64,000 bases of DNA from contig NZ_AP012334.1 of NCBI RefSeq assembly GCF_001042695.1, positions 806,001 through 870,000 on the forward strand. Reading direction: 5' to 3'. Under the pieces are notes generated by a model. That model did not search any database. It had not been told where the DNA came from and saw only the letters and a program-made list of their open reading frames with translations. Source of the DNA: Scardovia inopinata JCM 12537. Lineage in GTDB: Bacteria > Actinomycetota > Actinomycetes > Actinomycetales > Bifidobacteriaceae. The first letter of the stretch is position 1. The number at the start of each line of letters is the position of its first letter. This document shows positions 46,477 through 55,855 of the stretch, in pieces. The position numbers were made by a program, and so were the translations under genes.

Positions 46477-48087
46477 ATGATGAGTGACTCAGTTCAATCA
46501 GCAAACCGCCATCTGCTTATAGCTAAGGCAGTCACAGGTAAAGCAGGTTCGGGATCAGGATCCAGACGAACTGTAAAATCAGCTCGTCTATCCTCCTCCC
46601 GGTCTGCAGCCAACCCACAATCAACGGCAAAAGGCGGCCCTGATCTTTCTCAGTCCCCACCACCATCATCCAGGAATGAGCCTGAGAATATCTGGAAATC
46701 TCTGGTCAAAGGACTGGCCGCTTCAATCCTGGCATATGCGCTTTTCTCCTTAACCATCCTCCTGCTCACCACTCTTTTCCTGCTGATTATAGGCATGGAA
46801 ACACATACTGTCCTTTCCGGGTCTATCCTGCCAATAGGTTTTTCTTTTATCCTCCTTTCGCAGGGGATAGGACTTACTGTCAGCTCTTTGAACCTGAGCC
46901 TAATTCCTCTGGGGCTGACTTTCCTTTTTCTCCTTCTCATCCGTTCCTGCAGCCGCCGTTGTGGTATGAATCTGATAGGGTTTTTTGCCGGCAGTCTTGC
47001 CTGGCTGCTGATAACCTCTATCCTCCTGAAGAACAATGGTTTCCCCAGTCTCCTTCCCCTTCCTGCGGCATTGGGACGATCCTGGCTTGTTTTTCTCGTC
47101 GGTTCTGCCTGGGGGAGTCTACCTGGCTCAGCTGCCGTGCTAAACCTGCGTGCTTGGATAAAAAATAATATTTCTGCCACCGTAAGGAGAACCATCTGGT
47201 GGGGTCTGCTCCTTGCTGCCCGCTTTCTTCTTTTCCTCTGTGCCCTATCCTTGCTTACCCTTCTGGTTTGGGTCATTACAGGAATCAGCAGCATGAAGAC
47301 AGTTATTTCCTACAGTTCCATGGGCCCCTGGTCAGTTCTGATTACCTGTCTGCTGTCTCTGGCCTGGTTGCCTAATCTTGCTGTCTGGGCCCTGTCGTGG
47401 ATACTGGGTTCGGGCTTTATCGTAGGGAGTACTGGCACTTTCACCCTATGGGAGAGCCAGTCTGATTCCCTGCCCATCATTCCTCTCTTTGGCCTTTTCC
47501 CACGAGAAGTTCCTAGCCAGACTCTGGTCCTCATCATTCTTATTATTCCTATTCTTGCTGCCTTCCTCCTGGGGATATCTCTTCTTGCATCGAGAAGACG
47601 GTACAATATTTTCTCCTTCCAGGGCATAGACGACCAGGAAAAAGAAGACTCAGACCTCGCTTTGCCCGGGATTCTTGATCAAGAACAGGCTGAGGATCAA
47701 GAAAAAGAATCTGTAGAGGGCCAGACTGGGAGGCAGAAGGATGAGCAGAATCAGGGATGGGAATTCCTCCTATCTAAGCTGATAGATCTTGCCTATGCAG
47801 CAGCTTCCTTCATTGTTGCCTCTGTGGTCACTGTTTTTACCTCCCTTGTTTTTTACAACCTGTCAACCGGAGCTTTAGGGAAGAAAAATCTATCTTTAGT
47901 GGGAGTCAGTTTGTCAGACTCTCTTAACGTTACCGGCCGACCTCTTACCTGGGGGTTAATTGCTGCCTGGCTCCTGTCGTTGCTGCTTGTCTGTGGTCGC
48001 TATGCCTATGAGTATGTAAGAAGGCGAAAGTCTATAAATTCCTCAGATGATGAAGTTCATCAGGTGGACGCCGGTTCCGAGGGCTAG
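46477..48087 (+). CDS. DUF6350 integral membrane protein (PerM-like position)
   Basis: A 536-residue membrane protein with about ten hydrophobic segments from residue ~75 to ~510, a disordered Ser/Arg-rich N-terminus and an acidic loop near residues 385-430. Its place between apt and purH equals that of the DUF6350/PerM family in Actinobacteria (Rv0955 near purH in M. tuberculosis), which is linked to cell division and stress survival. The identity rests on position and topology. No clear ribosome site precedes the ATG pair at 46477, so the start is uncertain. Confidence 0.7.
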   Translation: MMSDSVQSANRHLLIAKAVTGKAGSGSGSRRTVKSARLSSSRSAANPQSTAKGGPDLSQSPPPSSRNEPENIWKSLVKGLAASILAYALFSLTILLLTTLFLLIIGMETHTVLSGSILPIGFSFILLSQGIGLTVSSLNLSLIPLGLTFLFLLLIRSCSRRCGMNLIGFFAGSLAWLLITSILLKNNGFPSLLPLPAALGRSWLVFLVGSAWGSLPGSAAVLNLRAWIKNNISATVRRTIWWGLLLAARFLLFLCALSLLTLLVWVITGISSMKTVISYSSMGPWSVLITCLLSLAWLPNLAVWALSWILGSGFIVGSTGTFTLWESQSDSLPIIPLFGLFPREVPSQTLVLIILIIPILAAFLLGISLLASRRRYNIFSFQGIDDQEKEDSDLALPGILDQEQAEDQEKESVEGQTGRQKDEQNQGWEFLLSKLIDLAYAAASFIVASVVTVFTSLVFYNLSTGALGKKNLSLVGVSLSDSLNVTGRPLTWGLIAAWLLSLLLVCGRYAYEYVRRRKSINSSDDEVHQVDAGSEG

Positions 48088-48126
48088 GGCATAATATGAG
48101 TAGCACATACATGGAAAGGGATATAC

Positions 48127-49722
48127 ATGGATTCTACCTATAGGCCGCTTCAGAGGGTTCTCGTATCAGTTTTTCATAAGGAGGGGCTGGAAGTTCTGGC
48201 TCAGGCTTTTATTCAGGCGGGAACAGAAGTAGTATCTACCGGTTCTACCGCCTCCAGGCTGAAGGATTTAGGCGTTCCGGTTACTCCTGTGGGAGAGGTA
48301 ACTGGATTTCCCGAAAGCCTGGAGGGAAGGGTAAAGACCCTGGACCCACATATACATGCAGGCATTCTAGCCGATATGACAAATCCTGATCATGCCCGGC
48401 AACTCAAGGATCTGGGGATAAAACCTTTTGATGCTGTCATTGTTAATCTCTATCCCTTTGCTGATACAGTCCGTTCCGGTGCTGATCAGGCTGCGGTTAT
48501 TGAAAAAATTGATATCGGCGGTCCTTCTATGGTCCGGGGTGCAGCCAAAAACAGTGCTTGCCTGACTGTAATTACTGATCCGCAGGATTATCAGCTTTTT
48601 GCTGATCGAGTTATTCAAGGGCAGGGGTTTAATCTAGAAGAACGGCGCTATTTGGCAGCGAAGGCTTTTGCCCATACGGCTGCATACGATGCGGCCATCG
48701 TCCAGTGGGCCAGCAGTCACTGGCCTCAGCCTCAAACCCTGCCTCAGGCCCAGTCTTATCCCACCGAGCTAACCAGGACCTGGGATCTGGGTAGGACCTT
48801 GCGCTATGGGGAAAATCCCCATCAGAGCGCTGCTCTCTATGTCAATCCTCTAAGTAAAGATGATTTTGCCCATGCCCGGCAGTTAGGCGGCAAGCCTATG
48901 AGTTACAACAATTACGTTGATGCAGACTCCGCCTGGCGCAGCGTGTGGGATTTCCCGGATCAGCCTGCCGTGGCCGTGGTTAAGCACTCCAATCCCTGTG
49001 GCCTGGCTCTAGGAGAGAACATAGCGCAAGCTCATCGCAAGGCTCATGCTTGCGATCCTATGAGTGCCTATGGAGGCGTCATTGCAGCCAACCGGATAAT
49101 CACTGAAGAGATGGCTAAACAGATTAAGCCTATCTTTACTGAAGTTGTGGTTGCTCCCGATTATGAGCCCCAGGCTTTGGAGCTACTGCAAACTAAAAAG
49201 AACCTGCGGATTCTGCGCGTTCCTCTTCGCCCACAGGCAGCCCCTCAGCTTAAGCCGATAAATGGCGGCCTTTTGGTCCAAGAGGAGGATCTGGTTGATG
49301 CTCCAGGAGACAACCCAGCTTCCTGGACCCTGGTCAGTGGCCATCCTGCCGATCAGGATACTATGAACGATCTGGTTTTTGCCTGGAGAGCTATCCGCAG
49401 TGTTAAATCCAACGCTATTCTTATTGCTCACGATGGAGCAACAGTAGGTATTGGCATGGGGCAGGTCAATCGGGTTGATTCCAGTCAATTGGCTGTGACT
49501 CGGGCTAACACCCTGGCTGAAGGAAGGAACCGTACACAGGGGGCAGTGGCGGCATCTGATGCCTTCTTCCCCTTCCCCGATGGGATGGAGATACTCGCCC
49601 AGGCTGGTGTCTCAGCCATAGTCCAGCCAGGAGGATCCATCAGAGATGAGGAAGTATTCCAGGCTGCCAGGAAAGCCGGGATCACCATGTATACTACCGG
49701 AACCAGGCATTTCTTTCACTGA
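48127..49722 (+). CDS. purH: Bifunctional AICAR formyltransferase/IMP cyclohydrolase
   Basis: It makes IMP in the last two steps of purine synthesis. The N-terminal cyclohydrolase domain shows [15 protein letters not shown] and the [12 protein letters not shown] segment; the C-terminal formyltransferase shows [11 protein letters not shown] (catalytic Lys-His), [10 protein letters not shown] and [14 protein letters not shown]. Length 531 is normal. ATG follows GGAAAGGGA. No other purine gene is in the window. Confidence 0.97.
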   Translation: MDSTYRPLQRVLVSVFHKEGLEVLAQAFIQAGTEVVSTGSTASRLKDLGVPVTPVGEVTGFPESLEGRVKTLDPHIHAGILADMTNPDHARQLKDLGIKPFDAVIVNLYPFADTVRSGADQAAVIEKIDIGGPSMVRGAAKNSACLTVITDPQDYQLFADRVIQGQGFNLEERRYLAAKAFAHTAAYDAAIVQWASSHWPQPQTLPQAQSYPTELTRTWDLGRTLRYGENPHQSAALYVNPLSKDDFAHARQLGGKPMSYNNYVDADSAWRSVWDFPDQPAVAVVKHSNPCGLALGENIAQAHRKAHACDPMSAYGGVIAANRIITEEMAKQIKPIFTEVVVAPDYEPQALELLQTKKNLRILRVPLRPQAAPQLKPINGGLLVQEEDLVDAPGDNPASWTLVSGHPADQDTMNDLVFAWRAIRSVKSNAILIAHDGATVGIGMGQVNRVDSSQLAVTRANTLAEGRNRTQGAVAASDAFFPFPDGMEILAQAGVSAIVQPGGSIRDEEVFQAARKAGITMYTTGTRHFFH

Positions 49723-49763
49723 TCTGAATGATTTGAACGGGAAAAGAACAGGAAAGGCACGGT

Positions 49764-50066
49764 TTGCAGGGAATGGTCCCAGAGAAAAAGCAGCCTCAGG
49801 TTTCCGAGAAAACCGAAGGAAAACCTTGGTTTGAATGGCTGGCAGCCGGGGCTGTTCTCCTGGCCTGCCTTACTGTTTTGTCAGGACATATGAAACTAGC
49901 TACCGGAATCATAGCCGGCTTTTCGCTGATCACTGCCTTGATCCGATTGATCTTTCGTGACAGGAGTCCCTGGAAGGTCAGAACAGTCTCCTTCGACTGT
50001 TTTATTGGCTTTAGCCTGGGGTTTGGCTTGATTCTTGTCTACATCAGTATTCTTTTAATCTCCTGA
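49764..50066 (+). CDS. DUF3017-type small membrane protein
   Basis: A 100-residue protein with three hydrophobic segments (residues ~24-42, 45-62 and 77-98). Small DUF3017 membrane proteins directly follow purH in many Actinobacteria, which supports this call. The TTG at 49764 is chosen because AGGAAAGG lies 6 nt upstream; the ATG three codons later would be 15 nt away. Function unknown. Confidence 0.72.
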   Translation: MQGMVPEKKQPQVSEKTEGKPWFEWLAAGAVLLACLTVLSGHMKLATGIIAGFSLITALIRLIFRDRSPWKVRTVSFDCFIGFSLGFGLILVYISILLIS

Positions 50067-50150
50067 TTAGTGACCGCCTGATTCCACTTTCTGCTTACCT
50101 TTCTAAGGACCCTCCAAAAATCTCTTTCCTGAAAATCTTCTTCGTGCAAT

Positions 50151-50202
50151 GGTTAAATCGCTACAATAGGTAAGTCGGTACAAAGGGTAAATCGTTACAA
50201 GG
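50151..50202. repeat. Three direct repeats of a 17-bp unit
   Basis: Units GGTTAAATCGCTACAAT, GGTAAGTCGGTACAAAG and GGTAAATCGTTACAAGG follow each other at 50151, 50169 and 50186 (consensus GGTAAATCGNTACAA). They lie in the 221-bp gap between the DUF3017 gene and the aquaporin terminator. Confidence 0.75.
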
Positions 50203-50209
50203 AGAGTAT

Positions 50210-50253
50210 AAAAAAGCGGCAGAAGAGATCTTGAGATCACTCTTTTGCCGCTC
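50210..50253 (-). terminator. Terminator of the aquaporin gene
   Basis: Read on the minus strand, AGCGGCAAAAGAG pairs with CTCTTCTGCCGCT (one mismatch) and is followed by TTTTTTA. It lies 35 bp after the aquaporin stop. On the plus strand no T tract follows. Confidence 0.85.
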
Positions 50254-50287
50254 ACACTGCCAGGGCTTATACCCTTAAACCATGTAT

Positions 50288-51331
50288 TTATTTTTCTTCA
50301 AAACTATTTTCAGAGCTATCCTCATCAATAGATTCCACGATAATGGCTGGCTTATAAGCTTTCTGATCCCCCTGCTCCTCGTGGTCTGAATATGAGGATG
50401 GGGTCTCTTCGTGCTTCTGCTCACTGTCGCCATTCTCATCCGGTGACAGGCCATATGGATTCCTAGTTGATTCTTCCAGCTGGATTTCGCGGTAAATAGC
50501 ATCATCGTTGGCATGCACAGAAGAATAAATAATAGTTACCAGGGCGACAATGGCAGAAGCCAGTAGGGCAGTAACCCAGAAAACCCAGAGTTGCTTGAGG
50601 GCAGAAGGATTGGTCAGACCCTTCATCTGGGTAAAGATAGCGATACCGGTAGACCTGGCAGGATTGAGGCCCGCATGATCAAATGGGTAGGTCAGCATGG
50701 TAGCACTTCCGTATGCCATTGCCATAGCCAGGGGATATCCCCGGGAGGAGAGGCCGTTCTTGGTGGAAGTAGCCAGATAAACTCCTACAATGGCAATCAC
50801 AGCAAGTACTTCCAGGATAATAGTCCAGTTCATTCCAAAATTCATGTTCAGGGAGCTATACAAAGAAGGTGCCAGCAGATACTGGTTATTTCCCTGATCA
50901 TAGAGGTTGGTCATATAGGCAAGGAAGGTCTTAAAGGGGAAAGACGTGTTGGTAGAAACCGGAAGCATATAGACCACAGTGGCCGCAGCAGCAATACCTC
51001 CAACCAGTTGAGCAATAATATAGCTGATGGCGTCAAGCCAGCTAATGCGAGCTGTTAAGGCAGCAGCAAAGGTAACAGCGGGATTAATTTGCCCTCCTGA
51101 TACTCTGCCAAAGAGAAAGGCAACAGCACCATAGGCGAAGGCAGCCAGAAGGCCGGATGCCATAATTAACGATGCTGGATATGAGCTGGATGCCGGGGGG
51201 ACCAATGCCCAGAAAATAAGAATGACGGTGATGACCAGATAGGAACCGACGAATTCTGCTCCCACCCTCACCGGGAGGGAGACAGGAGCGCGAGAGCCCT
51301 CATGTGATGAATATACCAATGTATCAGTCAT
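50288..51331 (-). CDS. Aquaporin/MIP family channel
   Basis: A six-helix channel for water or small neutral solutes. Both half-helix motifs are present: INPAVTFA near residue 85 and LNPARSTG near residue 225. The selectivity-filter Arg follows the second NPA. The C-terminal ~75 residues form a long acidic tail (many Glu/Asp/Ser) not found in classic AqpZ. I chose ATG 51331 (347 residues) with AAAGGAAG upstream; the longer frame from 51361 includes this site. A TATAAT box on the minus strand lies near 51390, within a GTGAC...GTCAC palindrome. Confidence 0.9.
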   Translation of the reverse strand: MTDTLVYSSHEGSRAPVSLPVRVGAEFVGSYLVITVILIFWALVPPASSSYPASLIMASGLLAAFAYGAVAFLFGRVSGGQINPAVTFAAALTARISWLDAISYIIAQLVGGIAAAATVVYMLPVSTNTSFPFKTFLAYMTNLYDQGNNQYLLAPSLYSSLNMNFGMNWTIILEVLAVIAIVGVYLATSTKNGLSSRGYPLAMAMAYGSATMLTYPFDHAGLNPARSTGIAIFTQMKGLTNPSALKQLWVFWVTALLASAIVALVTIIYSSVHANDDAIYREIQLEESTRNPYGLSPDENGDSEQKHEETPSSYSDHEEQGDQKAYKPAIIVESIDEDSSENSFEEK

Positions 51332-51577
51332 ATACTTCCTTTGTGTTGGTTTATAACCCACATGGCGTAGCTTTTGCTACTGCCAGTGGATTATAAGACT
51401 GGTGACTGTGTCACATAGTAGCATTGCAGGCCGTCAAAAAGAAGTAAAAAGAAGTATTTGGCCAGAGGATTGGATAAACTTGGAAAGTCTTCCGGGATTA
51501 GTTTCACCAAGTGTGGAACTGTGATGGAATGATGTATTATTATAAACTTGTTTCTGACTGGTCACGTTGGGAGAACG

Positions 51578-52351
51578 ATGCCACATCACTATAGTCGTGC
51601 ACAAAAAGCACATCAAGAATCACATGACGGAGTCCGTCTTCAAAAAGTACTTGCTCAAGCCGGTTTTGGTTCCCGTCGCAAATGCGAGGTTATGATTACC
51701 GATGGCCGTGTGGAAGTTGATGGAGAGCTGGTTACCGAACTGGGAGTAAGAGTTGACCCCCAACATCAGGAAATTCGTGTAGATGGATCCCGCATTCACC
51801 TTTCCAATAAACATATCACCCTGGCCCTGAATAAGCCTAGAAAGGTTTTATCTACCATGGACGACCCCAAGGGCCGCTGGACCTTAAGGGATATTGTGGG
51901 AGACAGATACGAACGGATCTTCCACATGGGCAGATTGGATTATGATACTGAAGGCCTGATTCTTATGACTGATGATGGAGAGCTGGCCCAGCATGTTATG
52001 CATCCGAAATATGAGATAGAAAAGACATATATTGCAACTGTTGAAGGCCACATTGGCGGGGGAGTCTGCCACCGTCTGGTCCGTACCGGGGTTCAGCTGG
52101 ATGATGGATGGATTAAGCTGGACCAGTGCTCGATTATTACCCAAAATCGGGAACGATCCGTACTGAAGGTCGTGCTCCATTCGGGTCGTAATCGAATTGT
52201 TCGCAGGATTTTTGGGTCTATTGGTTTTCCAGTTACCCGGCTGATCCGCACTCAGATTGGTCCCATCAGTCTGGGTGAACTCAAGTCCGGCTCGTACAGG
52301 ATTTTGTCCACACACGAGGTCAATTCTCTTCATAAGGCGGTGGGATTGTGA
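51578..52351 (+). CDS. rluB: Pseudouridine synthase, RluB/RsuA family
   Basis: It makes pseudouridine in rRNA (23S helix 80 for RluB). The 257 residues hold an S4 RNA-binding domain ([19 protein letters not shown]) and the catalytic motif [20 protein letters not shown] with the active Asp. ATG 51578 is preceded by GGGAG. It overlaps cmk-der by 4 bp. In Actinobacteria scpA-scpB often precede it; here the aquaporin does. Confidence 0.92.
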   Translation: MPHHYSRAQKAHQESHDGVRLQKVLAQAGFGSRRKCEVMITDGRVEVDGELVTELGVRVDPQHQEIRVDGSRIHLSNKHITLALNKPRKVLSTMDDPKGRWTLRDIVGDRYERIFHMGRLDYDTEGLILMTDDGELAQHVMHPKYEIEKTYIATVEGHIGGGVCHRLVRTGVQLDDGWIKLDQCSIITQNRERSVLKVVLHSGRNRIVRRIFGSIGFPVTRLIRTQIGPISLGELKSGSYRILSTHEVNSLHKAVGL

Positions 52352-54525
52352 TAACAGTTGCTATTGATGGTCCTTCAGGAGTCGGGAAGTCAAGCACTTC
52401 CCGAGCACTAGCTCAGCATTTTGGGTATGCTTATTTGGACACTGGAGCCATGTACCGGGCTGCGGCTTGGTGGTGCCTGAGCCAGGGGGCAGATCTGGAT
52501 CATGTGACTGAGGCCGATCAACCTGTCATTACAGAAATGGTTTCTCGATTTTTTACTGAAGATCATTTTTCGATTTCTCTGGATCCGACACATTTTGATG
52601 TGTCCTCAGACGGAGTCAGCATAGACCAGCAGATTCGCTCAAGCCAGGTTTCTTCTCATGTTTCAGCTGTCTCCTCCATTATTCCTGTTCGTCATTTGCT
52701 GATTGCTGCTCAGCGAGCGTACATAAGTCAGCAGAATGACCCCGATTCCTTTTCGCACGGACAGGGAATTGTGGTGGAAGGCCGTGACATCACCACCGTT
52801 GTCGCTCCTGATGCCCAGGTCAGGGTTCTTCTGACTGCCCGGGAGGAGATTCGGCAGGCAAGAAGAAACCGGCAGAACCAGCAAAACGACCAGACAGGAT
52901 CACAAACTGGAGGGACTCCAACGGGCAATCAGGCTCAGGTGTCTGATAATGTCGCTCAACGGGATGCCAAAGATTCGAAGGTTACTAATTTTAATCAGGC
53001 TGCAGAAGGGGTAGTCACTCTGGATAATTCCGATCTGACCTTTGAGCAAACCCTTAATGCCTTGATTGATTTGGTCAACGACGCTATCGATCAGGAGCTG
53101 TATCGGGAGTATGTAGCCCAATTGGACGGATACGATCTAGATCAGACCGATCAGGCTCTGATCGATCTACAGGATCCGGATGCTATCCAGGAAGAGGAGG
53201 GGGGCAGGAAAGTAGGCCAAATTGCAGTAGTTGGCCGCCCTAATGTGGGAAAATCAACCCTGGTAAATCGTATTCTGGGCCGACGGGCCGCCATCGTGGA
53301 AGATACTCCTGGAGTAACCAGGGATCGGGTCTCCTATGATGCCAACTGGGCAGGGACTGATTTCAAGGTGATTGATACCGGCGGCTGGGAAAGCGACGTC
53401 GAAGGGATAGAATCAGCTATCGCGGAGCAGGCTCAGATAGCCATGAACCTATCCGATGCTGTGATTCTGGTCGTGGACGGAACGGTTGGTCCCACCCGGA
53501 CTGATGATCGGATTGCCGCCCTCCTGCGTTCGTCAGGAAAACCCGTTACGGTTGCTGTTAATAAAGCCGACACTCAAGAGGAAGAGTATCAGGCTGCAGA
53601 ATTCTGGAAACTGGGCTTAGGCGAGCCCATACCAATTTCTGCCATGCATGGCAGGGGAGTTGGCGATCTCCTGGACTTGTCCCTGGATATGCTGAAAAAA
53701 GTGTCCGCCCTGTCCGGGACTGCGACTGACAGCAGTCTCAGGCGGGTTGCCTTAATTGGCCGCCCCAATGTGGGGAAGTCTTCCCTCCTGAATGAGCTGG
53801 CGCAAGATAACCGCTCAGTTGTCAACGACCAGGCGGGAACAACCAGGGACCCTATTGACCAGGTGGTGACCATCGGCAGTAAAGACTGGCTTTTTATCGA
53901 TACTGCAGGGATTAAACGTAGGCTCCATAAACAGACCGGGGCAGATTATTACTCCAGTCTGAGAACCCAGGCCGCTATTGAACGCAGCGAACTGGCCCTG
54001 GTCCTGTTTGATGCGTCTGAACCCATTTCTGACCAGGACCTGAAAGTCATGAGCCAGGCAGTTGATGCTGGACGGGCTATAGTTCTTGTCTTTAATAAAT
54101 GGGATAAGTTGGATGAATTTTCCCGTGCCCGTTTGGAAAGACTGTGGGAAACCGAATTTAACCGTGTTACCTGGGCTCAGCGGGTAAATCTGTCTGCCAA
54201 GACCGGCTGGCACACCAACCGCCTGGTGACAGCGATGGACAAAGCCCTGTCCTCCTGGGAGCAGCGGATCCCTACCGGTAAACTCAATTCCTTCCTGGGG
54301 CAACTGCAGGCAGCCCATCCCCACCCCCTCAGAGGTGGTAAGCAGCCCAGGATCCTCTTTGCCACCCAGGCGGCTACCCGCCCTCCCCGGTTTGTGATTT
54401 TCACTACAGGTTTTCTGGAGCACGGTTACCGCCGATATATTGAGCGATCTTTGAGGGAAGAATTTGGTTTCGAAGGAACCCCTCTTCAGATTTCGGTCCA
54501 TGTTCGAGAAAAGAAGAAAGGCTGA
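52348..54525 (+). CDS. cmk-der: Bifunctional cytidylate kinase/GTPase Der
   Basis: A 725-residue fusion. Residues 1 to ~235 are cytidylate kinase, which phosphorylates CMP/dCMP (P-loop [34 protein letters not shown]). Residues ~285-725 are Der/EngA, a ribosome-assembly GTPase with two G domains ([10 protein letters not shown] with NKADTQ, and [10 protein letters not shown] with NKWDKL) and a KH-like end. Between residues ~175 and ~230 the kinase has a Gln/Asn/Thr-rich insert at the place of the LID. The fusion is known in Bifidobacteriaceae and some relatives; separate genes are the rule elsewhere. GTG start, 4-bp overlap with rluB. Confidence 0.95.
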   Translation: MITVAIDGPSGVGKSSTSRALAQHFGYAYLDTGAMYRAAAWWCLSQGADLDHVTEADQPVITEMVSRFFTEDHFSISLDPTHFDVSSDGVSIDQQIRSSQVSSHVSAVSSIIPVRHLLIAAQRAYISQQNDPDSFSHGQGIVVEGRDITTVVAPDAQVRVLLTAREEIRQARRNRQNQQNDQTGSQTGGTPTGNQAQVSDNVAQRDAKDSKVTNFNQAAEGVVTLDNSDLTFEQTLNALIDLVNDAIDQELYREYVAQLDGYDLDQTDQALIDLQDPDAIQEEEGGRKVGQIAVVGRPNVGKSTLVNRILGRRAAIVEDTPGVTRDRVSYDANWAGTDFKVIDTGGWESDVEGIESAIAEQAQIAMNLSDAVILVVDGTVGPTRTDDRIAALLRSSGKPVTVAVNKADTQEEEYQAAEFWKLGLGEPIPISAMHGRGVGDLLDLSLDMLKKVSALSGTATDSSLRRVALIGRPNVGKSSLLNELAQDNRSVVNDQAGTTRDPIDQVVTIGSKDWLFIDTAGIKRRLHKQTGADYYSSLRTQAAIERSELALVLFDASEPISDQDLKVMSQAVDAGRAIVLVFNKWDKLDEFSRARLERLWETEFNRVTWAQRVNLSAKTGWHTNRLVTAMDKALSSWEQRIPTGKLNSFLGQLQAAHPHPLRGGKQPRILFATQAATRPPRFVIFTTGFLEHGYRRYIERSLREEFGFEGTPLQISVHVREKKKG

Positions 54526-54624
54526 AATACGGGGAAGACACTCGCAAAAAGTGGGAAAAGTCCAAAACGTTAATGGGTGTGATACTCTATAAGTCGTGCT
54601 TACAGATACCTGTGAAGCATATGT

Positions 54625-54672
54625 CGGGCCATAGCGCAGCTTGGTAGCGCACTTGACTGGAGGTCAAGGGGT
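54625..54672 (+). pseudogene. Truncated tRNA-Pro copy (5' part), likely attL remnant
   Basis: The 48 bases equal the first 48 of the intact tRNA-Pro 210 bp downstream except at acceptor base 4 (G for A) and in the anticodon loop (CTGGAGG for CTGGGGG, so GGA for GGG). The match begins exactly at base 1 of the tRNA and stops in the T-stem, where unrelated sequence starts. TTGACTGGA (54653) and TCCAGTCAA (54675) form an inverted repeat across the break point. No functional tRNA can be made from it. Confidence 0.75.
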
Positions 54673-54783
54673 TATCCAGTCAATCTGGATGGCACCTGAC
54701 CTGAGGTCTACTACCAACTGGGCTGAGGGCCAACGGCGAAAGCCGCATAATTTAAGACAGACACGATTAGACACGGTGACGGT

Positions 54784-54802
54784 AACACCTCCGGTGTTTT
54801 TT
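54784..54802 (+). terminator. Terminator before tRNA-Pro
   Basis: AACACC/GGTGTT stem with a TCC loop and a TTTT tract, between the two tRNA-Pro copies. It would stop transcription entering from the truncated copy and its promoter. Confidence 0.65.
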
Positions 54803-54834
54803 CCGCTCAGACACGACGTGAATAATCAGTCATT

Positions 54835-54908
<74 letters not shown>

Positions 54909-54912
54909 CCAG

Positions 54913-54946
54913 AAAGCTCGGAATTTCAACGATTCCGGGCTTTTTC
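54913..54946 (+). terminator. Terminator of tRNA-Pro
   Basis: AAAGCTCGGAAT pairs with ATTCCGGGCTTT (one G-U pair), loop TTCAACG, followed by TTTTTC. It starts 5 bp after the tRNA. The next 200 bp (54947-55152) hold the right arm repeats and no recognisable gene. Confidence 0.85.
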
Positions 54947-55152
54947 GTTTCCATCGGCTCCCCTGTTCTGGGCCTCTCAGACACGATTTTCGGACACGAC
55001 CAGACACGACGCCCCTGTGACACACCTCAGAACACCGGCATGTCGCGGTCTCGCCCGGTGACTTTCCTTATCCGATTCCGGCGACTTTTCACAACTTCTA
55101 CATAAGCGGTCCCGCTCTCCCATCGTGGAAAACGGGGTCGCTTTCGTCGTCT

Positions 55153-55532
55153 TCATCCGGCTCTTCGCCGTAGCAGGGGCACGATGCTACTGAGCGTGAC
55201 GTGCCCGTGCTCGTCGGGCGTGAGCCGTTTCTGGTGGATTCACGTGCGGATGGTCGAGGTGGGCAGGCGGATGCCGGCTCTCGCGCATTCTCGGCTGATC
55301 TGTTTGGGCGTGCCCTTCTTCTCGGATCGGGCGAGCCTGTCGAGCAGCCGGTCGGCCACGTAGGTGCGGTTCACCTGCGCGCCGCAGGAACGGCATTCGC
55401 CCATGTGGGCTCTGGGCTCTCCCCATACGACGCCGTGCTCGCAGAACGGGCATGCGCCGAACGCCACCCGTGTGACCGGCGGATCCACGATGCAGTTGAC
55501 CTTCCGGGCCGTGTCGGTGACGTCCCGCCATG
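55153..55532 (-). pseudogene. Phage zinc-ribbon/HTH DNA-binding protein, N-terminal truncation and nonsense codon
   Basis: Only the C-terminal part remains. The minus-strand frame shows two CxxC pairs (CPFC and CRSC) of a zinc ribbon and then a helix-turn-helix (GTPKQISRECARAGIRLP, STIRT). A TGA at 55240-55242 stops it, but the same frame continues as WIHQKRLTPDEHGH and VTLSSIVPLL up to a TGA at 55153 if the stop is read as the expected Trp (TGG to TGA). Proteins of this layout are known from early regions of actinobacteriophages. The N-terminal side runs into the terminase fragment near 55530, which marks a deletion. The 5' boundary is approximate. Confidence 0.6.
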
Positions 55533-55850
55533 GTGCTGCTGCCGGAGCTGAAGGCGCGGCACGTGCCGGTGAAGATCGTGACCGCGAACGAGATGGGCCA
55601 GGCGTGCGGCAGGATGCTCGACCTGATACAGGCCGGCATGCTGCATCATCTGCCCGACGCGGATCAGCCGCAGCTGGGCAAGGCCGTGTCGAACGTGACC
55701 ACGCGGCCCATCGGCCGATCGGGCGCGTTCGGCTGGAACAAGACCGGCAACGACATAGACATCAGTCCCTTGGTGGCCGTGACCGTCGCCACGCAGGGAG
55801 CGTGGACGACACGGCGCCGGCCGGGACGCAAGCAACGGGTGATGAGGTGA
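55521..55850 (+). pseudogene. Terminase large subunit, C-terminal fragment
   Basis: About 109 residues of the terminase nuclease domain end remain, with VKIVTANEMGQACGRMLDLI, GMLHHLPDADQPQLGKAV, the FGWNK segment and ending in the basic RRRPGRKQRVMR. A full large terminase has ~450-550 residues, so the ATPase domain is gone. The fragment begins right where the minus-strand HTH gene breaks off. A stop codon at 55518 closes the frame upstream, so no longer form exists. An ATG at 55530 is by chance in frame. Confidence 0.75.
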
Positions 55851-55855
55851 ACCAT

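Noticed and set aside
50151-50202. CRISPR array
   Set aside because: Only three units with no unique spacers between them and no cas genes in the window.
55364-55855. N-terminal extension of the portal frame
   Set aside because: The ~164 residues before MADEGIF have no meaning and overlap the terminase fragment in another frame; the ATG at 55856 has a good ribosome site.
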